Positions 38,585 through 45,728 of a stretch of 45,860 nucleotides of DNA are shown here, piece after piece. The DNA comes from CAZSCF01 sp964547585 (lineage in GTDB: Bacteria; Patescibacteriota; Minisyncoccia; Moranbacterales; UBA2206): NCBI GenBank assembly GCA_964547585.1, contig CAZJOI010000006.1:1-45860 (forward strand), read 5' to 3'. The position numbers and the translations under genes are program-made. Below the pieces are notes generated by a model, which was given only the letters and a program-made list of their open reading frames with translations, did no database searches and had not been told where the DNA came from. Numbering within the stretch: position 1 is the first letter of the stretch; every line of letters begins with the position of its first letter.

Positions 38585-38613
38585 AGTCTAGCATGTTTTA
38601 ATCTATCTGTCAA
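38585..38613 (-). promoter_or_regulatory. Extended -10 promoter TTGACA-17-TAGACT for the small RNA
   Basis: On the minus strand TTGACA (38613-38608), a 17-base spacer ending TGC, and TAGACT (38590-38585). It is the third copy in this window of the TTGACA...TGC-TAGAMT pattern. Confidence 0.78.
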
Positions 38614-38659
38614 TAGAGTGTTTTTTAATATCAAAAAATAGCTAATTAAAGCCAAAAAC

Positions 38660-38692
38660 AAAACCCCTTCGTTGTATAAACTTAGGGGTTTT
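38660..38692. terminator. Bidirectional rho-independent terminator
   Basis: AAAACCCCT (38660-38668) pairs with AGGGGTTTT (38684-38692), with T-rich tracts on both sides when read in either direction. On the minus strand it ends the transcript of the 96-residue gene at 38714. Confidence 0.82.
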
Positions 38693-38713
38693 TTATTTTT
38701 CTCGTCAAAAATT

Positions 38714-39004
38714 TTATTCCACTTTTCTGGCTTTTTTGCACCATGGTTCTGGAGCGTTTACTGACAAATAATGCAGAGAAGTGCTGTCATTTTTTACATT
38801 TCGCTTGATTAATTCTTGCCAGGCCCTTTCTTTGTATTCGCTGGGTATTTCCCTCCATGAATATTTTGCCGCAATGAGAATGGCAAAACCAATATTGTTT
38901 TCTATGGGCAAAAGTTGTTGCCATGCTACTTTTCGCTCTTCCTCTGTGACATCGGAATCGCCGATGATATCATAGAGCTTACAGAATATTGTCCTTTCTT
39001 TCAT
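38714..39004 (-). CDS. Hypothetical cytoplasmic protein (96 aa)
   Basis: I do not recognise this 96-residue protein. It is mainly helical, with no signal peptide or membrane span, and contains two similar helix units (EERKVAWQQLLPI near 22-34 and YKERAWQELIKRN near 57-69), so it may be a small helical repeat. There is a clear Shine-Dalgarno (AGGAGGAA) about 7 bases before its ATG at 39004, unusual in this window, which makes the start firm. It lies 35 bases after tRNA-Gln on the same strand, could share its transcript, and ends before a good terminator. Strong SD and isolation suggest an acquired or regulated gene. Confidence 0.7.
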   Translation of the reverse strand: MKERTIFCKLYDIIGDSDVTEEERKVAWQQLLPIENNIGFAILIAAKYSWREIPSEYKERAWQELIKRNVKNDSTSLHYLSVNAPEPWCKKARKVE

Positions 39005-39038
39005 CGATCATTCCTCCTTTTTTATTTTCTATGAAAAG

Positions 39039-39109
39039 TTCCGAGGTAGGGACTCGAACCCCAATAAACAGGACCAGAACCTGTTGTCCTACCATTAGAC
39101 GACCTCGGA
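39039..39109 (-). tRNA. tRNA-Gln (anticodon CTG)
   Basis: On the minus strand the gene folds as a cloverleaf of 71 nt. The acceptor TCCGAGG pairs with CCTCGGA, and the D-arm contains TAATGGTA. The anticodon stem is ACAGG/CCTGT with loop TTCTGGT (anticodon CTG), and the T-loop is TTCGAGT. The anticodon reads CAG, glutamine. The CCA end is not encoded. Confidence 0.95.
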
Positions 39110-39132
39110 ATATTGATATTACTAACTTTTCT

Positions 39133-39161
39133 AATTTACCCTTTAATTGAGATTAAATCAA
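39133..39161 (-). promoter_or_regulatory. Promoter TTGATT-17-TAAATT for tRNA-Gln
   Basis: On the minus strand TTGATT (39161-39156) and TAAATT (39138-39133) with 17 bases between. Transcription would start about 16 bases before the tRNA 5' end. The stretch 39005-39328 otherwise holds the tRNA and a dispersed repeat only. Confidence 0.5.
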
Positions 39162-39220
39162 GATCTTGCAATTTTAGTGGCGGCAAGATACCATATAGAG
39201 GCTTATTTTTTATATTTAAG

Positions 39221-39293
39221 TGTCATCCCCGCGAAGGCGGGGATCCAGTAAATAAGTTTTAATGACTAGATTCCCGCCTTCGCGGGAATGACA
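39221..39293. repeat. Dispersed two-hairpin repeat, copy 4 (complete)
   Basis: Same termini and arms as the copy at 16302 (TGTCATCCCCGCGAAGGCGG to CCTTCGCGGGAATGACA), 73 bases. It lies 35 bases before folC. Confidence 0.92.
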
Positions 39294-39328
39294 ATGGAAA
39301 AGAGTTATTTCACAGAAAATAAAAGAAA

Positions 39329-40690
39329 ATGGTTATTTCTTCAATGCCAGAAGCAGAAGCTTATCTGCAACAATTTATTTCTCAAAATAGGGAATTGAAA
39401 TTTCCGGGTGATTGGGGGCTCAAGCGAACCAAGCATTTTTTGAATTTGCTGCAAAATCCTCAAAATAAGCTAAGGGTTATCCATATTGCCGGAACTTCAG
39501 GCAAAGGATCAACAGCTATTTATATCAGTACTATCCTAAAAAGTTTGGGTTTTAAAGTTGGCTTGCATACATCCCCATATCTTGTTGATTTCAGGGAAAG
39601 ATTTCAGATAAATGGGCAACTCATATCTGAAAAATCATTTTGTAAATATTTGAATGATATTATTCCAATTATTGAAAAAATGAAAAAGACAAAGCTCGGA
39701 AAACCAACTTATTTTGAAATCCTCTCGGTCTTGGCTTTCTGTATCTTTCGTAAAGAAAAAGTAAGGTATGCTATCATTGAAACAGGGCTCGGGGGATTAT
39801 TTGATGCTACGAATACTGTCGATAGCAAAAGTAAATTATGCGTTCTAACAAAAATTGGCCATGATCATACAAAGATATTGGGAAAAACTTTGGAAAAAAT
39901 TGCCCTTCAAAAAGCTGGCATAATTCAAAAAGAGAATAAGGTACTGTCAATTTGGCAAAATGCCAGTGTTAGAAATGTTTTTGAAAAACAAGTTGCAAAA
40001 AAAGAGTGTGAGATAGATTATGTAAAAGAGGGGGTGAATTTTGAAAATATTAATTTAAAAAATAATAAATTAGTATTTGATTTTAATTTTAAAAATTATT
40101 CGCTAAAAAATCTGGATCTGGAAACTAATGCTTCCTATCAAGCAGAAAATTGTGCTTTGGCACTTTCAGTAGTTTGCACCTTAAGTAAAAGGTATGGATT
40201 TCCAATAAATATAACGAAAATAAGAAAGAGTCTCCGAGAAAAAGTTTTATCTGGTAGGATGGAAAGTGTAAGAATCGGTCAGAAAATGTTAATTCTAGAC
40301 GGTGCGCATAATCCGCAAAAAATGAAAATTTTTATCAACAGCTTGAAAAAAGCTCACCCCAAGACAAAGTTTTCTTTTCTGGTAGCATTTAAAAAAGGCA
40401 AAGATTACAAAAAAATGTTACCGCATATCATACCTGTGGCTAAAAATATTGTTTTGACAAGTTTTGAGATGACCGGGCAAGACTTACTTCACATTTCAGA
40501 AAATCCAGAAACTGTTGCAAAAAATCTAAGAAAACTCAATTTTTCAAACTTCAAAATTGTCCATCATACAAATAAAGCTTTTAGGGATTTTCTGAAAAAA
40601 ACATCTGGCAATGTGGTTATTACGGGATCCATCTATCTTTTAGGCAAGATTTATCCGCTTCTTCCAAAGAACAAAAGAATTGAGAATTGA
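39329..40690 (+). CDS. folC: Folylpolyglutamate synthase / dihydrofolate synthase
   Basis: A 453-residue Mur-ligase-like enzyme. The ATP-binding loop is GTSGKGSTAIY (about residues 54-64), followed by HTSPYLVDFRERF. The central domain has ETGLGGLFDATNTV and TKIGHDHTKILG, and the C-terminal domain has LDGAHNPQKM. These are all FolC landmarks. It adds glutamate to folates and may also make dihydrofolate from dihydropteroate. No other folate-synthesis gene is in this window, so polyglutamylation of scavenged folate, retaining cofactor for GlyA and Fmt, is the more likely role. The start ATG lies just after a dispersed repeat and lacks a Shine-Dalgarno. Confidence 0.93.
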   Translation: MVISSMPEAEAYLQQFISQNRELKFPGDWGLKRTKHFLNLLQNPQNKLRVIHIAGTSGKGSTAIYISTILKSLGFKVGLHTSPYLVDFRERFQINGQLISEKSFCKYLNDIIPIIEKMKKTKLGKPTYFEILSVLAFCIFRKEKVRYAIIETGLGGLFDATNTVDSKSKLCVLTKIGHDHTKILGKTLEKIALQKAGIIQKENKVLSIWQNASVRNVFEKQVAKKECEIDYVKEGVNFENINLKNNKLVFDFNFKNYSLKNLDLETNASYQAENCALALSVVCTLSKRYGFPINITKIRKSLREKVLSGRMESVRIGQKMLILDGAHNPQKMKIFINSLKKAHPKTKFSFLVAFKKGKDYKKMLPHIIPVAKNIVLTSFEMTGQDLLHISENPETVAKNLRKLNFSNFKIVHHTNKAFRDFLKKTSGNVVITGSIYLLGKIYPLLPKNKRIEN

Positions 40691-40735
40691 ATTTTTAGCA
40701 AATAGCTGTTAGAATGAAAATTGAAGGATTTAAGA

Positions 40736-40785
40736 CCAGATTCCCGCCCGACTTGCTGTCGAGGCAGGCCTTCACGGGAATGACA
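40736..40785. repeat. Dispersed two-hairpin repeat, copy 5 (right half, with insertion)
   Basis: Only the right arm is present (CCAGATTCCCG ... TTCACGGGAATGACA), interrupted by GACTTGCTGTCGAGGCAGG as in the copy at 24303. It lies 14 bases before the transglutaminase-like gene. Confidence 0.78.
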
Positions 40786-40799
40786 ATGATTTTTATTCT

Positions 40800-42041
40800 A
40801 TGGAAAATACCACAAATAAGCCATTATTTGGAAAATTTTTGCGCGGTTTTTTGGAATTGTTGTTATTGTTTATGCTTGTTTCGGTGTTTTTTTGGATGGG
40901 CGGAGAAAAGATTATTGAAAACAAAGTGCGTCAATACGTTGGCTCTAAAAATAATTCGATAGAAACGGTAAAATTACCAGCGCCCACTGATCCAGTAAGA
41001 ATAGCTTACCAGTGGGAATATAACGGACGACAGTATTCAATAGAAGAAACTCTTTTTAACTCCTATTATGATTTTTATTCTAATCTTCCTAAGACTTATT
41101 CTTATTATGAAGGAGAGCTTGCACAAAATTGGGAAGAAGAATATTTCAATATGTTTTTGACTCATCCCACCGAAGACAAGACCATTTCGGAGTTGGTAGC
41201 CAAAATAAAGGAGCTTGGAGTAAAAAATAACCTGAATGATGACCAGATTGTTGAGTTGGTTCTATCCTTTGTACAAAATATTACCTATGACGAAGTGAAG
41301 GCTAAAAAAATTCTGTCGGAAAATAATTTGAATCAGTTGGAAGACGTTGAAAGTGCACCCGATTATCCCTATGAAGTTCTCTACAAAAAATTGGGAGTTT
41401 GTTCAGATAAAAGCCTTTTGGCCTATTCATTAATGAGGGAGTTGGGTTATGGTGCAGCCATCTTTGTTTATGATGCGGAAAATCACATGTCAATTGGCAT
41501 AAGATGTCCTGAAAAATATTCGACATATGATTCGGGATATTGTTATGCTGAAACAACAAACCCAGGAAATAAAATTGGTCTTATCCCTGATTTGAATACT
41601 ATGGATAATACCGCTTCTTCTGCAAAGGAAATCGGATTGTTTGATGAAAATCAAGGCGCTTCATCGGACCTAAAAACAATTGGCGAAGCTAAAATAATAA
41701 GCAAGTCGGACGGTAAAAGTTATGGAGGTATTATAAAAACAATAGCTACCCAACAAAAAATCACCGACCTGAAAGTATTTCTTGGCAAAGAAAAAGAAGT
41801 GTTAAATTCCATACGAAGTTCTCTATCAAATGATCAAAATAAAATAACTGACCTTAAGGATAAAATGGAAAAGCTATTAAAAAAAGAAGATTTTTCAGAA
41901 TATAATGATCTGGTGCCAAAATATAACGAAAAAATTACGAAATATAAAAAAGATTTGAATGATTATAATAACCGTGTAAAAAATTATAATCAAAAAGTTA
42001 AAGAATATAACAGTTTAATTAAAAGTTTTTATCAAACATAA
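40800..42041 (+). CDS. Transglutaminase-like cysteine protease-fold protein with C-terminal coiled coil
   Basis: A 413-residue protein with a membrane anchor at about residues 16-33 and the rest outside. The central domain (about 145-260) has the transglutaminase-core triad: Cys201 in GVCSDKSLL, His229 in ENHMSIGI and an acidic residue at Glu251 (YAETT). The C-terminal region (about 335-410) is a charged coiled coil rich in Asn, Tyr and Lys. Transglutaminase-like proteins in bacteria are often proteases or amidases acting on envelope proteins or peptidoglycan. The substrate here is unknown. Three residues by eye make the fold likely, but activity is not proven. obg follows 3 bases after the stop. 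Confidence 0.75.
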   Translation: MENTTNKPLFGKFLRGFLELLLLFMLVSVFFWMGGEKIIENKVRQYVGSKNNSIETVKLPAPTDPVRIAYQWEYNGRQYSIEETLFNSYYDFYSNLPKTYSYYEGELAQNWEEEYFNMFLTHPTEDKTISELVAKIKELGVKNNLNDDQIVELVLSFVQNITYDEVKAKKILSENNLNQLEDVESAPDYPYEVLYKKLGVCSDKSLLAYSLMRELGYGAAIFVYDAENHMSIGIRCPEKYSTYDSGYCYAETTNPGNKIGLIPDLNTMDNTASSAKEIGLFDENQGASSDLKTIGEAKIISKSDGKSYGGIIKTIATQQKITDLKVFLGKEKEVLNSIRSSLSNDQNKITDLKDKMEKLLKKEDFSEYNDLVPKYNEKITKYKKDLNDYNNRVKNYNQKVKEYNSLIKSFYQT

Positions 42042-42044
42042 TAT

Positions 42045-42995
42045 ATGCTTACCGATGAAGTTAAAATTAAAGCCTATGCTGGAAAGGGCGGAAATGGCGT
42101 AGTGGCCTTCGATAAAATAAAAATGAGCTTGGGGCCAACGGGTGGCAATGGTGGCAATGGCGGCAACATTCATTTTAAAGGTGTTTCGGATTTGACCGCA
42201 CTTAACAAATATAAATGCAAAAGAGACTACTATGCCGGTGATGGACAAAATGGAAAAACCGATAAATCAACCGGACATACGGGGGCCGATTTAATTTTGA
42301 CTGTTCCGATTGGTTCTGTTATTAAAAACACACAAAATTCTAAAATATATGAAATAACAGAGGTTGATCAAGATTTGTTAGTTGCTAAGGGCGGAAAGGG
42401 AGGAAGAGGTAATTTCTTTTTTCGTTCATCAGTAAACACTAGTCCTGAGCAATCAGAGACGGGCAAAGTAGGTGAGGAATTCGAGTTTAGCATAGAGTTG
42501 CGCTTTATTGCCGATATTGGTCTCGTAGGCCTTCCTAATGCTGGAAAATCAAGCTTGCTCAATGAACTTACAAAAGCTGATGTCAAAGTAGCTAACTATG
42601 AATTCACAACGCTTGAGCCGAATTTGGGAACATTGGATAAAATAATTATTGCGGATATCCCAGGGCTAATTGAGGGTGCTTCTGCGGGCAAAGGATTGGG
42701 AATAAAATTTCTCAAACATATTCGAAGAACCAAAATATTATTGCATTGTCTTTCGCTTGAATCAAAGAATATCAAATCTGACTATGCTATCATTCGCAAG
42801 GAACTGGGAAGCTACAACCAAGAACTACTGGATAAAAAAGAAGTTCTAATCTTTACAAAATCTGATGCCGTAACTCCGGAAGAAATAAAGGAAAAAATAA
42901 AGCTCTTCAAAGACGGAGAGCATTTGATTGTTTCCATCCATGATTTTGAAAGCCTAGAACAACTAAAAAATAAAATAATGCAATTAACTAAATAA
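42045..42995 (+). CDS. obg: GTPase Obg/CgtA (short form without OCT domain)
   Basis: A 316-residue GTPase. The glycine-rich Obg fold occupies about residues 1-155 (GKGGNGVV, TGGNGGNGGN, KGGKGGRGN), followed by the G domain: G1 GLPNAGKSS (about 162-170), G3 DIPGLIEGA, G4 TKSD. It acts in late 50S ribosome assembly and in stress control. The protein ends after the G domain; the C-terminal OCT domain of some Obg proteins is absent, which is common in small genomes. It starts 3 bases after the preceding stop. Confidence 0.95.
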   Translation: MLTDEVKIKAYAGKGGNGVVAFDKIKMSLGPTGGNGGNGGNIHFKGVSDLTALNKYKCKRDYYAGDGQNGKTDKSTGHTGADLILTVPIGSVIKNTQNSKIYEITEVDQDLLVAKGGKGGRGNFFFRSSVNTSPEQSETGKVGEEFEFSIELRFIADIGLVGLPNAGKSSLLNELTKADVKVANYEFTTLEPNLGTLDKIIIADIPGLIEGASAGKGLGIKFLKHIRRTKILLHCLSLESKNIKSDYAIIRKELGSYNQELLDKKEVLIFTKSDAVTPEEIKEKIKLFKDGEHLIVSIHDFESLEQLKNKIMQLTK

Positions 42996-43012
42996 TAAAA
43001 AACAAAAAATAT

Positions 43013-43246
43013 ATGAGCAAAACTTGGATGGTAGCGGCAATTTTATTGGCTATCTGGACTGTTCCTTGGAAGGGCCTCGCTCTTTGGAGATCGGCCAAAA
43101 GAGGGGATCGAATCTGGTTTATTATTTTGCTTTTAATTAACACTCTGGGTGTTCTGGAAATTATTTATTTATTATTTTTTTCAAAAGAAAAACAAAAAGA
43201 AGCGGAAGGTTTATCTAACTTTCAACCTCCGAAGAAATTTATCTAG
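43013..43246 (+). CDS. DUF5652 family small membrane protein
   Basis: A 77-residue protein with two membrane segments. The pattern WTVPWKGLALWRSAKRGDRI, then WFIILLLINTLGVLEIIYL, matches the DUF5652 family that I associate with CPR and some archaea. Function unknown. It follows obg by 17 bases and precedes a terminator. Confidence 0.8.
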   Translation: MSKTWMVAAILLAIWTVPWKGLALWRSAKRGDRIWFIILLLINTLGVLEIIYLLFFSKEKQKEAEGLSNFQPPKKFI

Positions 43247-43261
43247 CCTTTTCTATCTTTA

Positions 43262-43296
43262 AAAAAACTCTCGTGGTTTATTCAGAGAGTTTTTTG
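43262..43296. terminator. Bidirectional rho-independent terminator
   Basis: AAAAACTCTC (43263-43272) pairs with GAGAGTTTTT (43285-43294), T-runs in both directions. It separates the convergent DUF5652 and rhodanese genes. Confidence 0.85.
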
Positions 43297-43313
43297 TTTT
43301 TAGAAGGAGATTG

Positions 43314-44138
43314 TTATTTTACAATTTCATAGCTTTTTTCTTTCCACACATTAAGTCCGTCAGAAAGAACCGTGACGTTAGAAAAGCCAAGATCGGCTAG
43401 CCTCACTCCAGCTTGAAAGGCCATAAAGCTGTTGTCATCACAAAGAATTATTTTTTTACCTCGTGGAATTTCAGCCCTTCTTTTTTCCAGATCATCCAAA
43501 AAGATATTGGTTGCATTCTTGATGTGTCCTGATTCAAATTGACCTTTCTCTCTGACATCTATAATATAAAAATCATTTTCAGTCTCGATAATTTTCTTCA
43601 GATCATCACTACTAACATAGAGCACCTTTGATTGGTCAATGAAAGAGGTTGGATTGCCAGCTGTAATGGTTAGATTAGTTTTATTTTTCCAGGCAATAAA
43701 GCCGCCACTCAAATAAAAAACATTCAAAAAATCATTGGTGGTAAAAATTCCGCCAGCCAAAGCCGCCGCCTGGAAAGATGATCCATCATCAACCAAAACA
43801 TAGGTCTTGGTTTTATCTAGAGAAGCCAGGGAATTTTGAATGTTCGGATAAGGAATATTAATAGAGTCCACGATATGTTCCTCCGCAAAGGAAATTTCAT
43901 CTCGGATATCTATGACAAGGGTATTTTTTCCAATTAATATTTTTTTTCTTAGATCTTCACTGGTAATTTTTTTAGCTTTTTTCAGGTCATTAATATATTC
44001 AGGATCAGTATTTGATTCCAAGAGGGTGTTATTTTTTTTGCCAATGAAGGGTTTCAGCACAACAAATAAACCTGTTAAAAAAATCAGAAGAACGCCGATA
44101 CCAATAACCAAGATATTTATTTTTTCTTTTTTTTCCAT
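43314..44138 (-). CDS. Membrane-anchored tandem rhodanese protein
   Basis: A 274-residue protein with a membrane segment at about residues 9-29 and two rhodanese-like domains outside (about 57-152 and 173-270). Each has the IDIRD/IDVRE strand and the EEHI/ESGHI motif. The active-site Cys position is Val116 in the first domain (YVLVDDGSS) but Cys233 in the second (IILCDDNSF). Only the second can carry persulfide, and its loop (CDDNSFMA) lacks the Arg and Gly residues of sulfurtransferases. It may handle sulfur or thiols at the membrane. A purely structural role is also possible. It lies 4 bases after fmt on the same strand. Confidence 0.82.
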   Translation of the reverse strand: MEKKEKINILVIGIGVLLIFLTGLFVVLKPFIGKKNNTLLESNTDPEYINDLKKAKKITSEDLRKKILIGKNTLVIDIRDEISFAEEHIVDSINIPYPNIQNSLASLDKTKTYVLVDDGSSFQAAALAGGIFTTNDFLNVFYLSGGFIAWKNKTNLTITAGNPTSFIDQSKVLYVSSDDLKKIIETENDFYIIDVREKGQFESGHIKNATNIFLDDLEKRRAEIPRGKKIILCDDNSFMAFQAGVRLADLGFSNVTVLSDGLNVWKEKSYEIVK

Positions 44139-44142
44139 TTTT

Positions 44143-45111
44143 TTATTTTAAAATACTGCCTATAAAATCTTGATACCCATTAACAAAATTTTCTATTTTT
44201 ACATTTTCTTTGCCTTCTATTTGAACTTCTTCCAAAATTACAACACCAAGGGTGGTTTGCACGCCTACTCCTTTTTCAAATTGGAAAACTTCTCCAAGGT
44301 GATGTTTCTCGGCGGGATTATTTTTTGTAAAGCTTATTTTGTTTAGTTTTATTCTTTTATTTGCGTCTTCGTTTCCCCAGAAAGAAAAAATGCCTGGCCA
44401 AGGAGAAAGAGCTCGGTAGCGGTTAAAAATTGACTCAGCTTCATCTGTCCAGAGTATTTTCCCGTCACTTTTTTCAATGAGTTGGCAAAGTGTGGCCTTG
44501 GAATCATCTTGTCTAGCTGGCTTTATTTTTTTCTCTATCCAAAGTGGCAGAGTCTCAATTAAAAGACTAGCAGATAGCTTTGATAGCTTGTCAGACAATT
44601 CTGAATAAGTTTCTTCTGGTTTTATTTCAGTTTTGACTTGCTTCACAATGTCTCCAGTATCAATACCTTCATCGATCAGCATTATTGTTGTTCCGGTCTC
44701 TGTTTCGCCGCAGAGAAGGGCATTTTGAATGGGTGATGGGCCTCTAAACTTAGGCAAAAGTGAGGGATGAATATTTAGGGTTCCAAACTCTGGAATATTA
44801 ATAATGTCAGCGGGAATTATTTTCCCATAGGCTGCTACCACAATCAAATCTGGTTTTTGGTTTTTTATTTCTACAATGGATTCTTCATCCAGTCTTTCTG
44901 GCTGAAAAACCTGAATATTCTTGATTTTGGCAGTAATTTTTACTTCGGATTCTTTAATTTCGCGATCCCGACCAGATTTTTTGTCTGCTTTAGTAAAAAC
45001 AGAAATGATATTCAAGTCAGCGGCAATCATGGCGCCCAAAATTTCACTGGCGAATTTTGATGTGCCCATGAAAACAATGCGGGCTTCTTTTGTTTTATTT
45101 TTTTCTGACAT
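44143..45111 (-). CDS. fmt: Methionyl-tRNA formyltransferase
   Basis: A 322-residue enzyme. The N-terminal domain opens ARIVFMGTSKFASEIL, and the formyl-folate site carries NIHPSLLPKFRGPSPIQ and IDEGIDTGDIV. The C-terminal beta-barrel that binds tRNA follows from about residue 205. It formylates Met-tRNAi using 10-formyl-tetrahydrofolate. The 5' end overlaps def by 17 bases, and the order priA-def-fmt is common in bacteria. The first about 8 residues (MSEKNKTK) are an unconserved extension. Confidence 0.95.
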   Translation of the reverse strand: MSEKNKTKEARIVFMGTSKFASEILGAMIAADLNIISVFTKADKKSGRDREIKESEVKITAKIKNIQVFQPERLDEESIVEIKNQKPDLIVVAAYGKIIPADIINIPEFGTLNIHPSLLPKFRGPSPIQNALLCGETETGTTIMLIDEGIDTGDIVKQVKTEIKPEETYSELSDKLSKLSASLLIETLPLWIEKKIKPARQDDSKATLCQLIEKSDGKILWTDEAESIFNRYRALSPWPGIFSFWGNEDANKRIKLNKISFTKNNPAEKHHLGEVFQFEKGVGVQTTLGVVILEEVQIEGKENVKIENFVNGYQDFIGSILK

Positions 45112-45562
45112 ATTTTTTTTCCTCTTTTGTTATATAGAGTATTCCATTAAGATGATCGATTTCATGTTGAAAAGCTCTGGCAAGTAATCCTTCTCCTTTC
45201 AGAGTTATTTTTTCTCCATTTCTGTTCAGAGCTTCTATTTTTACTTTAGCGTTTCTTTTGATGGGAATATATTGTCCTGGGAAAGAAAGGCAACCTTCTT
45301 CGCATATTTCTTTTTTCCAAGAGCGAGATTTAATTTTTGGATTAATCAAAATATGTGTTTTTCCTTCTGTTTTTATGATGCAAAGAGATACTGATTGGCC
45401 AACTTGAGGTGCCGCCAAGCCTATTGCGTTTTGAATGTGTTGCATTGTTTCAAGCATATCTAAAATCAACTCTTTGATTTTAGGAGTATTGGGGTCAGTT
45501 ATTTTCTCTGTTTTCTTTTCCAAGATCGGATTAGGGTAGGTAATAATTGGTAAAACCGCCAT
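45095..45562 (-). CDS. def: Peptide deformylase
   Basis: The start is ATG 45562 (MAVLPIITYPNPIL), the family's N-terminus. In-frame starts further up (ATG 45577, TTG 45583) fall inside a dispersed repeat and add residues not seen in the family. The 155-residue enzyme has motif 1 GLAAPQVG (48-55), motif 2 EEGCLSFPG (Cys91) and motif 3 QHEIDHLNG (132-140, with the HExxH metal ligands His133 and His137 and the catalytic Glu134). It removes the formyl group from nascent proteins, working with fmt, whose start it overlaps by 17 bases. Confidence 0.96.
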   Translation of the reverse strand: MAVLPIITYPNPILEKKTEKITDPNTPKIKELILDMLETMQHIQNAIGLAAPQVGQSVSLCIIKTEGKTHILINPKIKSRSWKKEICEEGCLSFPGQYIPIKRNAKVKIEALNRNGEKITLKGEGLLARAFQHEIDHLNGILYITKEEKKYVRKK

Positions 45563-45571
45563 AAATTTTTT

Positions 45572-45600
45572 TGTCATTCCCAACTCGATTGGGAATCCAG
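45572..45600. repeat. Dispersed two-hairpin repeat, copy 6 (left half)
   Basis: TGTCATTCCC-AACTCGATT-GGGAATCCAG keeps the left arm's outer sequence with a different loop. It abuts the def start codon and extends the open frame upstream of it. Confidence 0.75.
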
Positions 45601-45699
45601 TTCTAAATTCCTTGATTTATAGACTTTTATCGTCTTTTTGCTATACTTAAGCCACGATTGAATTGTACCTAAAATTCACAAAAACCGCAATATTTTTCC

Positions 45700-45720
45700 C
45701 TTGGACATTGAATGTCCAAG
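45700..45720. repeat. Perfect 10-bp palindrome
   Basis: CTTGGACATT and AATGTCCAAG flank a single central G. It lies 8 bases beyond the priA stop codon. There is no T-run on either side, so it is more likely a protein-binding site or cruciform than a terminator. Confidence 0.7.
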
Positions 45721-45728
45721 TGGTTTGG

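Noticed and set aside
40714..40962. 82-codon plus-strand ORF overlapping the start of the transglutaminase-like gene
   Set aside because: It runs through a half copy of the dispersed repeat and then reads the neighbouring gene in another frame; its product shows no family resemblance.
45563..45583. Longer N-terminus of peptide deformylase
   Set aside because: The extra codons overlap the half repeat at 45572, and the family begins at MAVLPI.
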